From Chalara sp. BL73 (taxonomy: Eukaryota; Ascomycota; Leotiomycetes; Helotiales), in contig CAKJVC010000008.1 of the NCBI GenBank assembly GCA_918026815.1, forward strand, positions 1-64,000: a DNA stretch of 64,000 nt, in the 5' to 3' direction. The notes beneath the pieces are model-generated. The model saw only the letters and a list, made by a program, of their open reading frames with translations. It was not told the DNA's origin and ran no database searches. Shown in pieces: positions 33,924 through 47,400 of this stretch (the stretch's first letter is position 1; every line of letters begins with the position of its first letter). The position numbers were made by a program, and so were the translations under genes.

Positions 33924-36900
33924 ATGGAGTCGCTCAAGGAAGAGAGCGGCGGCGAGGAGGAAGCAGTTGTCTCAGAAAGCGGCGATGAGAATCTCTCTCG
34001 GCCCCCTAGGGGTGAGGTAGATCAGTATCAATCCCAAGAAGATGTGATATGGGATATTACATGCTATGATAACACTAAAAAAATGAGAACGACGCGAAGG
34101 GTTTGGCTACCACGAAATCCTTTCGAGCATATGAATTTGTCTCGAAAGAGGCAGCCTCGCGGGCGTGTCCTGAACATCGTGCTCGATGTTCATGGCTCAG
34201 ATGCACCAGAAACCTGGGATGGCGAGGACAATTCATTTCTTCCACCATTCCGACCTCCCAGGCCCTTGAGACGGTGGTCTAGCGAGACTTCGGAACAGTC
34301 TGATAGTGAACATGACTCTGGCGACGATGAATCTGATAGTCATGGTAGCAAAGCGGAGAAGGGGCTTCCTTCCCTTAATGAAGTGAGCGAGATTGAGCCT
34401 TTTAAGGCACTGGAGTTTCGACCATACTCCATCGTCATTTATTCCCAGAACCTGTTGAAACTTTTTCGAAGAATTATCGGAGATTATCCCGGATACAGTT
34501 TTAATGGAAAGTCGCTTCGTGTGTCGCCGCCAAAGTATCGGCCATTAGTCCATTACTACAATGACTTGGTTGCTTTGAGCGATAGGACCTTCGAACCCGG
34601 ATTTGGCTTTGAGCATGTCTCAGAAATCGCGAGTAAGGACGGATCAATCTCGGACGCGATCAATGATCTGCTTGATGATGCTACAAAATCAGACCTCACA
34701 ATATTACTGAACCATCTCAAACCTCATTATCTCAGGTTCTACCATCCACTGGAGGCTCTGATCGGTACTGGAGTTGTATCTTACAAAATGCTCTGGTTCC
34801 TCTTCAAACCAGGCTCCTTAATGTATGCCAAAGTAGGGAGCAACTTGCAGGGATTTGTATTCGAATCTGGTCGGCATGATAGGGAGCAAGAGGGGTCGGT
34901 AATTTTCGTACATCGTAATTTCATTTCAAAAGGCCAGGATCTCCATAGCTGTCTTGAAAAACTTACAATTTTTGCTGTTCTGACAGCCAAGACAGCCCCG
35001 GAGCTCATAGACCTGCACGTATTTCCATTGAGCTGGTGCTAACTATTGAATAGTGTGGGGAATAATATCAAGTTCGTGCATTTCTGGGAAGCGCGCTGTT
35101 GGAATCTCTCCTACAATGCTGGACGCATCCGGAAAAGTTACACACTACTCAGAATATACAAGTTCGATGGTGTAAAGCCTACGCTTTCCTTATCATTTTT
35201 CCCTTGCGAATATTATGACAAAGAGCATGGGCCGGCGATGAAGGAGAAATTATTAAGGATGGGAGCCAAGTATTTTCAGATATTGAAAGAATGTCCTGCA
35301 CATAAGCTATATGAAGGTCCTTGTTGGGATGATCCTTGGGCACCTGATCCTCGTACGATAACGCTCCTGAGACCTGAAACTGTAAGTTGAGGCTCTAGAA
35401 AAGCTGCGTGCCGAGCTAACAACAATGTAGGAATATACAGGGGAGATTGTGGTTGACCATGGTCGAAGAAATAAACCTAGCGGGTCTAAGGCAGGAATGT
35501 ATGATGACATTCCACCACCGGATCTATATCTCCATAGACCATATCGAAGTACCCGTGATCAAAGTAATGAGGATGACTGCGAAGATTCTGATGGCAATAC
35601 GGAACTGCGACCACTGAGCATCAATCTGACCGTCTTTTATCCAGTCAATCCAGACCACCACGAGAACTTAACGCCTCTGCATTATTTTTTACTCCCCCAC
35701 CGTATCGATGGGTTTGCATTGTCGACTAAAAGAAAACGTAGGACCCTGAGCCGAATACTTTCCACCTGATCTGACTAGGATGTAGTGGGCTTCGACATTG
35801 AACACATTACCGATATCACGTGGCCATCCCAACATAAAAATCCCATGAACACCCTAATGCTAGCTGACTCTGACAAGAGAGTTATTATAGCCCTCGCAAG
35901 AAGGTATAAGAAAGATCAAGGACCATGGGGAGCAGACCATATTGCCAGCAAAGGCGAAGGACAGATATTCCTTCTTCATGGTTTGTTGGGCCTATCTCGT
36001 GATTTGAAGCAATTTTGACTCGACTCAGGTCCACCTGGTACTGGGAAAACCTACACAGTCGGTAAGTGATTGGTCATTTATATCGCATCCTACAGTGGCT
36101 GAAGCTATCGAAGAATGTGTAGCCAAGTTCACAAGACGGCCACTCCTGCGCCTGACGGTAGCAGACATTGGCACTGATGAAAGGAGCATGGAAGCAGTAC
36201 TCAACCAATGGTTCGATAGAGGCGCTCTCTGGGGGGCCATAATTCTCATCGACGAAGCTGATGTCTTTCTGGAAAAGCGACAGGTGAAAGACCTCAAACG
36301 GAACAGTTTAGTCTCAGGTATTTCCGCAAAAACTTTAAACTTCCTTCACCTGAAGTCTGACAACCCAGTGCTTCTTAGCGTAATGGAGTATTATACTGGC
36401 ATGTTATTCTTGGTGAGTGGTTGCTGCAACCTCAACTTACTCGCATGACTGAGCCGTGCATATCCAGACAACGAACCGCATCGGGCACATCGATGACGCC
36501 TTCCTCTCTCGGACCTCACTCGCCATATTATATGAGCCCTTGGATACAGGGAAACAGCAGAGAATCTGGGCTGGCTTCATTGAAAAGCTTGCCGAAGAAC
36601 GGAAAGACGTTGTTCTCACAGATAGAGCAAAGAAATTCCTAGAAAGATTAGACAAAGATCCGGCTACACGTGATGTCCCTTGGAATGGGCGGGAAATCAG
36701 AAATGGTATGCCCAGGTCTTTGCTGCTTACTATCCATGGACCTTGTTAATGGTATCCAGCTTTACAATCGGTAGTGGCTCTCGCTTCCTTCGAGGCAGAA
36801 GAAGATGCAGAGAGTGGTGGAGAACAACCGGCCAAAATCTGGATTCGGGAGGACCATTTCCAGGCAGTTGTCGATAGGCGGAAAGATTTCGTGGCGTATC

Positions 36901-37016
36901 GCAAGAGTATTCGGAATCAAGATGAGGATTTGAGGGCTTTTGTAGAGGGCAGCCGGGCCATGCCCAAGAAACCTGGTGAGCCGTCACAAGAGCCAGTATC
37001 GAGTAGCAGAAGGTAG
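33924..37016 (+). CDS. DUF7025/AAA-type ATPase
   Basis: The N-terminal region is acidic and Ser-rich, then carries the DUF7025-like part (YKMLWFLFKPGSLMYAK, FDGVKPTLSLSFFP) and GFDIEHITDITWPSQ. The AAA core has Walker A GPPGTGKT, TRRPLLRLTVADIGTDE, Walker B AIILIDEADVFLEKR, sensor LFLTTNR and IDDAFLSR. Exons after 35381 are 35431-35737, 35786-35980, 36029-36061, 36114-36317, 36369-36412, 36468-36705 and 36760-37016; all phases agree. Within the first block an in-frame TAA lies at 35040-35042. The text around it is poorly conserved-looking, and GCTAAC...GAATAG looks like an intron end. I suspect an intron from about 34894 to 35053 with a weak GTCGGT donor; the alternative is a nonsense mutation. 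Related proteins are common in ascomycetes and of unknown function. Confidence 0.8.
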
Positions 37017-39562
37017 AGACTGGCAAATCCTCTACCCACTCAAGTGTTTGAGAGAAGCTCTAGAAAATGTAGGAATCTTTCATTTCTGGCTTTGTGGAGG
37101 ATACTCACGAACATATTGTCCCATTTCGTGGTACTCATTCGATTGGCACTAGACATAGTCTCGGCGAGCCATCTCGAGGTTTCAGCATGTAAATAAAGAT
37201 CCACAAGGCTCCGAATCCACGAGAAATACTCCCATACCACCTCGAGGCCTTCTCAATACTCAGAGATGTCAAGTCTAAGCATACGTCAATACCTTCAGGT
37301 CAGATTTGTAATGCCCCTATGAAGTCCAAACTCATTGGCTCGCCTTTAATCTCACACTCCTTATCTAAAATTGGCAGCATGTCTTTTTGTGATGAGGATG
37401 CAGACTCCAAGATCCCGTCTGTCACTGAAGCACGGACTCACGCAGCGCGGCGCCCAGTTATCATCCCAAAGAAAGCCACTAAATGAACATCGAAACTATT
37501 CCCAACGGTTGAAAATGATCTTGAATAGTCTGTTTCAGCGATTCAGAAAGAAGAGAAATTACGGGATGGATTATAAACTGCCGCTGCAGCAGCGGGAGGA
37601 ATCGATGTTTATCCAGGAAACGAACGGACCGGGCAACGGCAAAGCTTGAATGGCGCCTCCAGGCGACGGGAAGGCACCATGCTTTCCCGGAGAATAGATC
37701 TAATATGTCGATGTTTCGAGTGGCGGAGGTGCTTTGTGGAGGTAGTAAAAAGCCCATGCATACACAAAACCGCAGTGGATGAAACGCCGGCCTTGTGGTA
37801 CCTGGGCTAAGTGAGGAGAATTGAGCGTCATGGCACTGGTTACGAATAAACATAAGGGACTGCCGGGCTATTGCCACTTTTGCGCAATATCTCTTTTCCT
37901 GATTGGGCCAATGTCTTGAGCATCGCACTTATTTTTCGTTCCTCGCACGGGCGTATGATCTCCCAGACCACTTCCCAAGTCACGATTGGTTAAATGACTA
38001 TTGTTATTGCTCTTATTAACACTATGGCTCTGATAAGTGCTAAAGGGCGAGGATGCGAAATTGTATTATTCAAAGACCTGCTGTGAGATTTGCAAATTTT
38101 TTGCACGAACAGGACTAAGTCAACAACTCACATTAGCTCACCTGGGCCAATTCAGCCTCACGAAACACATGCGCTATAGGGCCGAAAAAATGGCCTTGCC
38201 TTGCCGAATCGCTTCTCCTACATGCCAGATCTGGAGAGCCAAGGCTTCATTCCGCTGCCCTGATATCAGGACCTCCGATCCCGTGAACCTGGGCTCCGGC
38301 TCGCAGTCAGAACGCTGCTACTGTGAGGACACTATTCCTCGGCTTTTTTTTATCGATACAACTTTGTCAATGGCACTTGTGACTTGGATACTTTAACCTA
38401 CTGGATCGCGCTGACGTTTAGGTCGAGCCTTGGTAATATTAGGAGAGATCTATGCCAGGGCCGAGACTCTTGCTTCTCCAGCTGTAAGAGAATCCGATCC
38501 CTGTCCTCACCTAAAAGGGGCTTAGGGGCTTAGCGAGCCCCATGATTTACAAATAGTGGCTCGGCGGTTGAGCTTGATCGACTCCTTTAGGGCTCGGCTA
38601 TACCTACTATGGTAATTGTCCCTGCTCTCATTGCTTTTGCCGAGCTGGCTCGAACATCTTCACTAGGTTTGTGCTTCCCATCCCTCCACCATCGTAGATG
38701 CTGGCACGGGAACGTGCTGTTAGTTTCCGGATGAATGTATGGAAATGCTTCTTTTTCGATTTGCTTGGCCAGGCCCTGCAATGACTCGAGACCTTGCGGG
38801 TTGGCTTTTCGCTTCGTTCTCAGCAGCTTCTCGTTTGAGTCTTGTAATTGCCTCCAACCTTTGCTACCATGACTTTATGAGAAATTGCAGAAATCAGCAG
38901 AACTTTTCCGCGGGTGTGGAATATCAAGATCTGAAAGTCCAGATGAACTAACCATAAAAGTAAAATCAATACAAATTTCTATTCGGTCTCAATAGGATGG
39001 CTTTCGCTTATACAAAGTACCTAGATCAAGTTCTGAAAATCTTCCTTGACCTAGAATAATGCACATCTAGAAGGTACCGCCATGTGGAGCTCGTACCTGA
39101 ATTCTCCGTGGCCGTACATCAGGCGTTCCCCATCCTTTCTCACACCGCTAAGACCCAACTACGTCTTCCAGCCACTAAGCGAAGGCTTCTTACCAACCCA
39201 GAGCCAGAGAAAGGGAACGCCCAGGAAAGCATATTTCAGCCGATGTACTGAAACAAAAATAATCAGAGCGCACCACCACTCGTGAGCTATTCAGACATGC
39301 TTGGCTATCAGAATCGCACGACCGCTTTGGGATATAAGATAGTCCGAGACCATCTTGGCCTGCTAGAAAAGGGAAGCGGATACCATAGAACCTTCAGACG
39401 TTCTATTCTCAGCTTGCCTTGCTACTAATCTCAGAAGGCCGGAAAAAAGGATGATAAATATGGAGGCTCCTTCGGACTCTGAGGTGATATGCGCTGAGCT
39501 TCCATCCCTCGTTCTCTCGTTCCAAGCATCCCGTTTCCGTGGTTGCCAGTACCTCATCCATA
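37017..39562. other. Long gene-free stretch
   Basis: No open frame here has a recognisable domain. It separates the repeat/immune-type genes from the conserved gene block. Some CT/GC-rich text at 38500-38600 vaguely resembles LTR sequence, but no ends were found. Confidence 0.45.
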
Positions 39563-40790
39563 ATGTATACCTCACTCATCTCCAAACTCTTTTCCCTCTT
39601 TTGTCTTTTAGCACTGGTGCACGGCTTTGCCTTGCCGCAAGCTGATGAGAATGATGATGGCTCGGAGCCTCCTACCTTGCTTGGTGACCTCAAGAACGGA
39701 ATTACCACACCCACCGGCCAAACGATAGCCAACATCCTCCTGGGCACCGAAACAGGACAATCACAAGACCCTGCAACCCCACCTGCGAAAGGAGGAGTTG
39801 TGGGATGCAAGTCCTCTACCGATAAATGCTGTATCTGGTACTCTGTCTCTGCTGACCTCACGAAATCCTTTAGGGGACCCTCCGGCCGCTGCAATGCCGT
39901 TGCCCGCATGGCCATCCGTCTCGGATTCCATGATGCGGGGACTTGGAGCCAGAAGCTTGCTGCTGCAGGACAGGATTATGGTGGAGCGGATGGGAGTCTT
40001 GTCTTGTTTGGAGAGATATCCAGACGAGAAAATCGAGGCTTGGAGATCATCGTTGCGTTGGCCAAGATCTTGTTTGCCAAGTACAAGGGCAACGGGATCA
40101 CGATGGCGGATTTAATACAGTATATGGCAAACCATGCTGTAGTGACTTGTCCACTAGGACCGAGAGTTCGAACGTTTGTTGGGAGAAAGGTAGGTTTCTC
40201 TGTTTATCAAAAAGGAACGAGAGAACTGGAATGCTGACAAATACAAAAAGGATGCAACGAAAGCCGCTCCAGATGGACTGCTCCCCAGCGTATCCTCCGA
40301 CGCAAACACGCTGTTCGACCTCTTCCGGGACAAGACCATCTCGCCGCACGACCTGGTCGCCCTGGTCGGCGCGCACTCAACCTCCCAACAGTTTACCACG
40401 TCGCCCAACCTGATCAAGGACTTCGGCAAGTCGCAGGACACCACGCCGGGCGTCTGGGACGTCGCCTTCTACAACGAGACAGTGCAACCCGCGCCAGCGC
40501 CCCGGACCTTCCGCTTCGCCTCCGACGCCGTCATTGCCAAGGACCCGCGCTCCTCCGACGAGTGGACCGCCTTCATCGGCGACCAGAACCACTGGAACGA
40601 GGACTACGCCCGCTCCTACATCCGCCTCAGCCTGCTCGGCGTCAATGTTATCAACGGAATGACCGAGTGCACCAAGACGTTGCCGAAGGCGCAGCCGACC
40701 TTCAAGGGGAGCTCCGAGGGGTTTATTGCGGAGAGGAGGAGGAAGGTTAAGAGAGGCGACGGCCCGGCCACCTCGGGCTGTACGAGATAG
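39563..40790 (+). CDS. Secreted class II-type heme peroxidase
   Basis: Two exons, 39563-40189 and 40251-40790, separated by a 61-nt intron, give 388 residues. A signal peptide is clear (basic start, then LFSLFCLLALVHGFA). The distal heme side reads RLGFHDAGTW, with Arg and His at about residue 120, followed by GGADGS, which supplies calcium ligands in this superfamily. The proximal His lies in LVALVGAHSTS. Cys-rich text (GCKSSTDKCC, TECTK, SGC near the end) fits the disulfide pattern of extracellular fungal peroxidases. This resembles the class II (lignin/manganese/generic peroxidase) group, of which ascomycetes have a few members. I cannot assign manganese or lignin oxidation from this reading. 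The ATG at 39563 is chosen because the signal peptide starts there. Confidence 0.85.
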
Positions 40791-41482
40791 CTGTTGGCTA
40801 ATTTTTAATGCATATTTTTTTTTTTTAAACAAATGCTCGGGGAGAACGGGAGATGTATAATAGAAGCGCTTAGAAAGGGGAGAGCGGGTGGCTAATATGG
40901 TATATATGTGACGGCAGGGGTTTAATTTGCGGGCTCGGCGCAGCAAGCGGTCGGAATGGTTGTGCCATTGGCTAAACTTCATATAATATATAATAAATAA
41001 AAGACATGTCTACAAGCACGATTCGCGGCACGGACCCTTCGGCGTAGGGAAATAACCGCAGGAACGGAATCCCAGATACGGCCGCGAATTTAGATGCCTG
41101 GCAAATTGGAGCGCGTGATGTACGTTTCATAAAAGGTAAAGATGCATTCCCGACTATTCAAACCACCAGGTAGACCGGGCTTCGACAGAACCACTTGCTG
41201 ATACTGGCTCTTCAATCCCGCGGTAACCCACGTAACCGCGTGCTTTAAGTGTAATTGAGAATAGATTTATAAACATCACCCTGAACAATTTTCAAGGATA
41301 CGCAGCTGATCCGCAGCCGCCAGGCCTCGGGGTAAAAGCTGCGTTTGCAGACCTAAGTTTGCTGTGCTCCGGGGTATCAACACTCTACTCTATGTCGCCC
41401 GCCGCCAAAATCATCACTACGCCAAAACCTGAAGAAATCCAAAAGAAGCCTTGATACAAGAAAGCTCTATGAGAACCTTGCT
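40791..41482. other. Convergent intergenic region
   Basis: 3' flanks of the peroxidase (plus) and glycerol-3-phosphate dehydrogenase (minus) genes. A T11 tract lies at about 40818. No gene supported. Confidence 0.5.
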
Positions 41483-42856
41483 CTATTTATCAACCGTTCG
41501 GGACAGCAGGTCTGGGATATCATCGACCGACTTCTTGCCTTCCAGAATATCTAGTGTAATGTCAGTAGCTAATATCGTCCTAAGGAGAAGGGTCTTACCG
41601 ATGACGGCCTTGAAAAGCGGATATTCATCCACCTTTCCTCTCGCTTTCAGGAAGTCGTTGACTTCCTTCGCCGTGCTTGTACCTTGCAACTTCTGGCCGT
41701 TCAGCTCGGTCTGTTCAACTTCATCGACAGTAACTCCTCGCTCGACTGCCATCTTAGCGCAACGGAAATTTCTGCCTCCAGAACAACTCGTGATCAAGTC
41801 TGCCACACCAGCGCTCTCTTCTGTAAAAGTTCCAGCGCGCACGGTTTGGCCGAAAAATTCCTGACCAAACTTGACCATTTCCAGCAATCCTACTCTCATG
41901 ACTGCGGCTTTAGCGTTGTCTCCCCAGCCGCGACCATCCACAAACCCAGCCGCCAGCGCTACAACGTTCTTGAGTGCACCACCGAGCGATACACCAGCGA
42001 CATCATCAACCATACGAACGTGGAAATATGGACGGTGGAACAGGGTTTTGAACACGGCATGGTCCAATGGCGGATATTCGCTTGGAACTGCCTTCAGCTT
42101 GATTTTGCTCACCCTGCCCAGCACATCCTTGTGCGGCTCGTCGACGTTTGTGATGGTAAGGTTGATTTGAGAGCTGGTAGGCGAGCCGCCGGTGGGTGTT
42201 GCAACTCGGGAGTCCACGGGTGGGGGATCATATGCGATAGTCGTTTCTGACCATTTTTCTGCTGCGATCTCGTTGGCAATATTGGCACCGGAAAGAGCGC
42301 CGCAGTATATCCCCAGGCCCTCACCAATCCACTCAGAGAACAGAGATATCTCTGATGCCGTCACATTCACACCTTTGATACATGATATCCCTCGAGCGTA
42401 AGGCAGAATCCGGCCCTGCAGCTGCTTGGAGATGCGGCCAATAAATTGATGGGGCAGATTGAAGATCAGGATTGTTGAATTGTGGACCGACTCCTCGAGG
42501 GAGGGATTGGCGATCAGGTTGGAAGGAAGTTTAATGTTGGGAAGGTATTTGACGTTCTCATGGTACTTGTTGATGATGTCGGTTAACTTCTGCGGCTTGC
42601 CATCGGAGCCTGCATCGTAATGCGCGGAATCCTTTGGTATGGCCACTTCCTCCTCATACACATACATCTGAACTTGCTCTTCAAACAGATCGGAGTGCTC
42701 TTTGGTATTCTCGGCTACGATTTTCGCAATGGTTGAGCCCCTGCATACATTTCCATTAGAACGTGACTTTCTTTCTCAATTGAGGCGGCATTACCAGTTG
42801 CCCGATCCCACAATCGTGACCTTGTGCTTCTTGGAGTGGGCGCCGAGGGTAGCCAT
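41483..42856 (-). CDS. gpd1: NAD-dependent glycerol-3-phosphate dehydrogenase
   Basis: Reduces dihydroxyacetone phosphate to glycerol-3-phosphate for glycerol (osmolyte) and lipid synthesis and for redox balance. Exons 42856-42795, 42740-41599 and 41550-41483 give 423 residues. The NAD-binding motif is [15 protein letters not shown], split by the first intron inside the Trp codon. Then come the substrate-site block [23 protein letters not shown], with its catalytic Lys, and [14 protein letters not shown]. The short last exon ([17 protein letters not shown]) is preceded by a 48-nt intron. A poorly conserved insert ([19 protein letters not shown]) makes it somewhat longer than the yeast protein. 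It could be regulated by osmostress as in other fungi, but I did not establish a site. Confidence 0.95.
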
Positions 42857-44441
42857 ATTGGATCGATGGGGGAGGGCACAATGAGCTTTAGTTTGAGCTA
42901 TGCTTTGTGCAATCTGGAATACTTTTGTCCTTGTCCTTGCTACGTGCCGGATAAGCATATGGGTACCAATTGGGGGAAGTAAGATATAAGTAGGTTGTTC
43001 GGGCGAGGAGGAATGTGAGACAGGTTCGGTGGATGTGTGTTCAGATGTTTGTTGGTTGGGGGGTGTGTGGCCGATTCCGAGCTCAACTTTTCAGCCTCGC
43101 CTCTCGCTCTCCCCGCTGCCCTCGGTCACTCGTGTTCAAGCTCAACCAACTTTAAAAAAGGTTCAACGTCAGTCCTTTTTTTTCCCAGGTGCCCAGCAGA
43201 TGCCAAGAAGCACATGTTCGGCTCTGTCACCGCCCTCTAGAAAGAGTTTAGTGCGGGGTTGAACTGCCATTATACTTGTTCTGCCCCAGCTGTGGCTTTT
43301 TCCGTCACTTTCTCCCATTCTGGGAATCTTCTTCCTCAGGCAAAGAAACAACAACAAGATGGATGCATCCTTTTTGACAAGACATGAGCGAACGTGCGAG
43401 AGAGCCTGTTCAATAATTTCACAATTGACCGCATTCATAATTCATCAATCAATCCCACGTGGCAGTATAGCATGCTCGCAAGCCAAGCCCAATTCTTAGC
43501 CACCAAAAATACCATCACTACCACGGCACGGTCATGCCGATACCACCAAAACACCTCGGCCATGCCTCCCAGTGCCGGCGGGATGAAAGATCCCACAGCG
43601 GGTGTTGAAGGAAGAGATGTGTGAGTAAATTCCCCGGATGGCTGTAGCGTGCTTACATGTGTTCCACAATCTGTTATCACTGCCATTGGCATTGTCGGTT
43701 TAATGTAAAGCACTTGTCAAAAAAGGAAGACAGCGCTAAGATTTGAAAAGACAATTCGTAGATCCGGCACACAAAGTGCAAGGTTGGTTGATATGATACT
43801 ACGTAATCTACATATATATATCGTTGGCTGACTAGCAATGCAATTCCCACTTTCAAGTCTAGAATTCCATCAAGTTGCTTGGTTTCACTGGATTATTACC
43901 GGAAACTATTAAAAGTAATTCATATCCCACTCTTAGCGTTATCCACCTTGTACCTATACCTCGCTTTTGGTGTTCTGATTGATCAATTGTTATGTACCAG
44001 TACCATGTCCGTGTACTTATATCTTCTGGTACCTGTGCCTGTCCCTGTATCTGTCTGTACCTTGACTGTCAGTGACGTATGGGCAGCCCTTTGGCGGTGA
44101 GCTCTAGCTAATTTGCATGCGAGCTACCAAATGAAAAAAAGAATAACATATCAAGAAAATCAATTTCTATCCAACATCTTCTTTCCTTCCCTTTCCCCCC
44201 TATCATCTATTACTCCTTCATTCTCCTTCCTCAATCCTACCTGCCGCTCCTTTTGCGTTATTGTTGATGGTGCGCGTTGACATACAAAATCCCTCATTCT
44301 CATCCATCCTCTGAGCTCCTATCGTTTCATCTGTAGCACAGCCCTGCCCCTCGGCCAAAGCTCCACTTCGGTCGACAAAGATACCTTTCGTATATATAAT
44401 TATCCAACCCCGCCAAAAACATACTGGCTCCTCGCGTAAGA
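42857..44441. other. Divergent promoter region of gpd1 and gdb1
   Basis: About 1.6 kb between two metabolic genes. The gdb1-proximal part (44160-44440) is CT-rich, as in fungal 5' leaders, and contains a CCCCT core near 44197. No coding frame is supported. Confidence 0.5.
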
Positions 44442-47400
44442 ATGTCGGACGAGGTGTACCTGCTCCCATTGAAGGACGACGGCAGTCCTGACGTCCCAGG
44501 TGGCTACGTTTACTTAACCCCAACCAGTAATGATCCAATTATCGTCCGTTTCGCGATTGAAGGGACCTCGTCCATCTGTCGAGATGGCACTCTTTGGGTC
44601 AATGTGCCAACCGAAGGCGCTGATTTTGATAGACATAATTTCCGTGAATTCAAGTGAGTGATGTTATGAGCTAAGGTTGCTGCTGCGAAATTAACCAAAA
44701 ACACAGGTTAAAGCCGGACTTCAACCGCACGATAGAGATTTCAATTCCCATTCACGGTGCTGGCGCTTTTGCTTTCTATACCACCTATTCTCCTCTCCCA
44801 GAGCTTTCCGACACCACCACACAGTCCTTATCTCCTACCAAAACCGAAACCTTCTACATCGATGTGGCTCCAAGACTTACCTTGGAAGGCGAGCGGCTGC
44901 CGCTGCCAGCTGTGTCGGTCTTCTCCCTCATTTCGAAGCTCATGGGCAAATATCCCAAGGATTGGGAAAAGCATCTTGCAGGCATCAGAGAGCGCGGGTA
45001 TAACATGATCCATTTCACACCGTTACAAGAGAGAGGAGAATCAAATTCTCCATATAGTATCTATGATCAGCTGGCTTTTGATAAAGAGCCCTTTCCTAGA
45101 GGCGAAAAGGATATTGCGGAGTTGGTGGAGAATATGGAGAAGAACTATGGTTTGCTGGGCATGACGGATGTTGTTCTGAATCACACTGCCAATAATAGCA
45201 AACTGCTCGAAGAACATCCTGACGTGGGTTATAACGTCTCCACAGCTCCATGGTTGAGATCCGCTCTGGAATTAGATACAGCGCTTTTGGAATTCGGGAG
45301 CCAACTGGCTACTTTAGGTCTTCCCACCAAGCTCGAGTCGGTGGATGACCTGCTGAAGATCATGGACGGCATTAAAGTACATGTTGTTGCAAAGCTCAAG
45401 CTCTGGGAGTTTTACGTCGTCAATGTGGAGCGAGACGCGGATGCTATAGTTGATGCTTGGGCGGCCGGAAACATCGCTTTCCCAAAAGGTGGATTTGGCG
45501 GTACTGGGATCGGCGGACTGGAGTCCATCAAGACCTCAAGTCCTGCAGAGCAAGCAAAATTCATTCTTGACAAGGCTATAGAAGGAACTGATCGGGTACG
45601 AGACAGTCCTTGGCTAGGGAACACCATCCCTACCCGGAATATACCCCTTACTTCGCTAAGCTCGTACTGACTTCTTGATAGTTGGGCGCTCGATTCCACA
45701 GAAGTGTCAACCCAAATATTGGAGCGGCGCTGCTAACCGCGATTTTTGGTCGCTATGAGGGAGAACATTCAGACGCTGCGGATAAGGTAAGACTTTATCT
45801 GGATACTATTTTAGGACTCTTTGCTAACTGAAATTTAAAAGGCGGCAGCACGGTCGAAGCTGATCCATATATTGGATGAACTAAATCTACCATTTTACCA
45901 AGAGTACGACGGCGATATCGCTGAAATTTTGGAGCAAATATTCAACCGAATCAAGTATGTCAGAATCGATGAGCATGGGCCAAAGGCAGGAGAAATCAAT
46001 GAGAAGAGTCCCTTCATCGAGTCCTACTTCACGAGGCTACCTCTCAATGAGACCACGAAGAAGCACAAGAAAGAGGACCTCGCACTTGTCAACAATGGCT
46101 GGATCTGGGGTGCAAATGCACTGATTGACAATGCGGGTCCTCTCTCACGAGCATATCTCCGGCGAGAAGTGATCGTCTGGGGTGACTGCGTGAAGCTTCG
46201 CTATGGAGCGAGCAAAGATGAGAGTCCGGTTTTGTGGGACCACATGTCGAAGTACATTCGCTTGATGGCCAAATACTTTACAGGTTTCCGTATCGATAAC
46301 TGCCACTCAACCCCGATTCATGTCGCTGAGTTTCTCTTGGATGAAGCCAGAAGAGTTCGTCCAAATCTATTCGTCGTGGCTGAACTGTTCTCTGGCTCTG
46401 AAGAGATGGACTATGTTTTTGTTAAGCGCCTAGGATTGAGCTGCCTGATTCGAGAAGCTATGCAAGCTTGGGGAACCGGTGAACTTAGTCGTCTTGTCCA
46501 CAGTTATGGAGGTCGTCCCATTGGTAGCTTTGAGGTGGACGAGATTGAACAGAAACCTGTGGCTGAGCAATCATCTGATAAAGGGTCACGAGAAATCATC
46601 CGTCGCATCAAGAAGACACCTCTTAATGCGCTTTTCATGGACTGCACGCATGACAATGAGGTTCCCGCACAGAAGCGAGATGCTCGCGATACCTTACCTA
46701 ATGCTGCCCTTGTCGCTATGTGCGCTAGTGCCAGCGGTAGTGTGATGGGATATGATGAGATCTATCCTAGACTCGTTGAGCTTGTGCATGAAACCAGACT
46801 GTATGATGCAGCACCTTCTCCCGACAAATTACTTGGCATTGGAGGTGTGAAGAAAACACTGAATCAGATCCATACGATCATGGGAAAAGACGGATATGAC
46901 GAGGTTCACGTCCATCACGAAGACCAATATATCACCGTGCATCGTGTGCACCCAGAGTCAAGAAAAGGTTATTTCTTGATTGCTCATACTGCCTTTCCTG
47001 GATATGGCAATGGTAATGGCGGATTCAATCCTGTTCATCTCGGGGGCACAAAAGCTCGACATCTCGGCAGCTGGATGCTCGAGGTCGATACCAGCGAAGA
47101 ATCACTTCAGGACGTTCTGGAAGATAAGAAGACTTTAAGAGGTTTGCCGAACAAAGTCATTGACCTACCTGGGGTCCGGTTAGAAGCAAAGGACGATGAG
47201 ACGATTATCTCGGTGCGAGACAAGTTCCCTCCTGGTAGCATTGCACTTTTTGAAACTTGGATCCCAGCTGCAGAGCACGCCACCGGATTAGATACTTTCG
47301 TCACCTCCGGAGCCAAAGCTGCGTTTGACAAGATCAACCTGGTTGACCTCAACTTCATCCTCTACAAATGTGACGCCGAAGAACGAGATTCTAGTGAAGG

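Noticed and set aside
36062..36113. A 34-nt ultra-short intron in the AAA ATPase gene
   Set aside because: The acceptor at 36113 gives a normal 52-nt intron and the family-like GKTYTVECVAKFTRRPLL; the TACAG at 36095 is a decoy.
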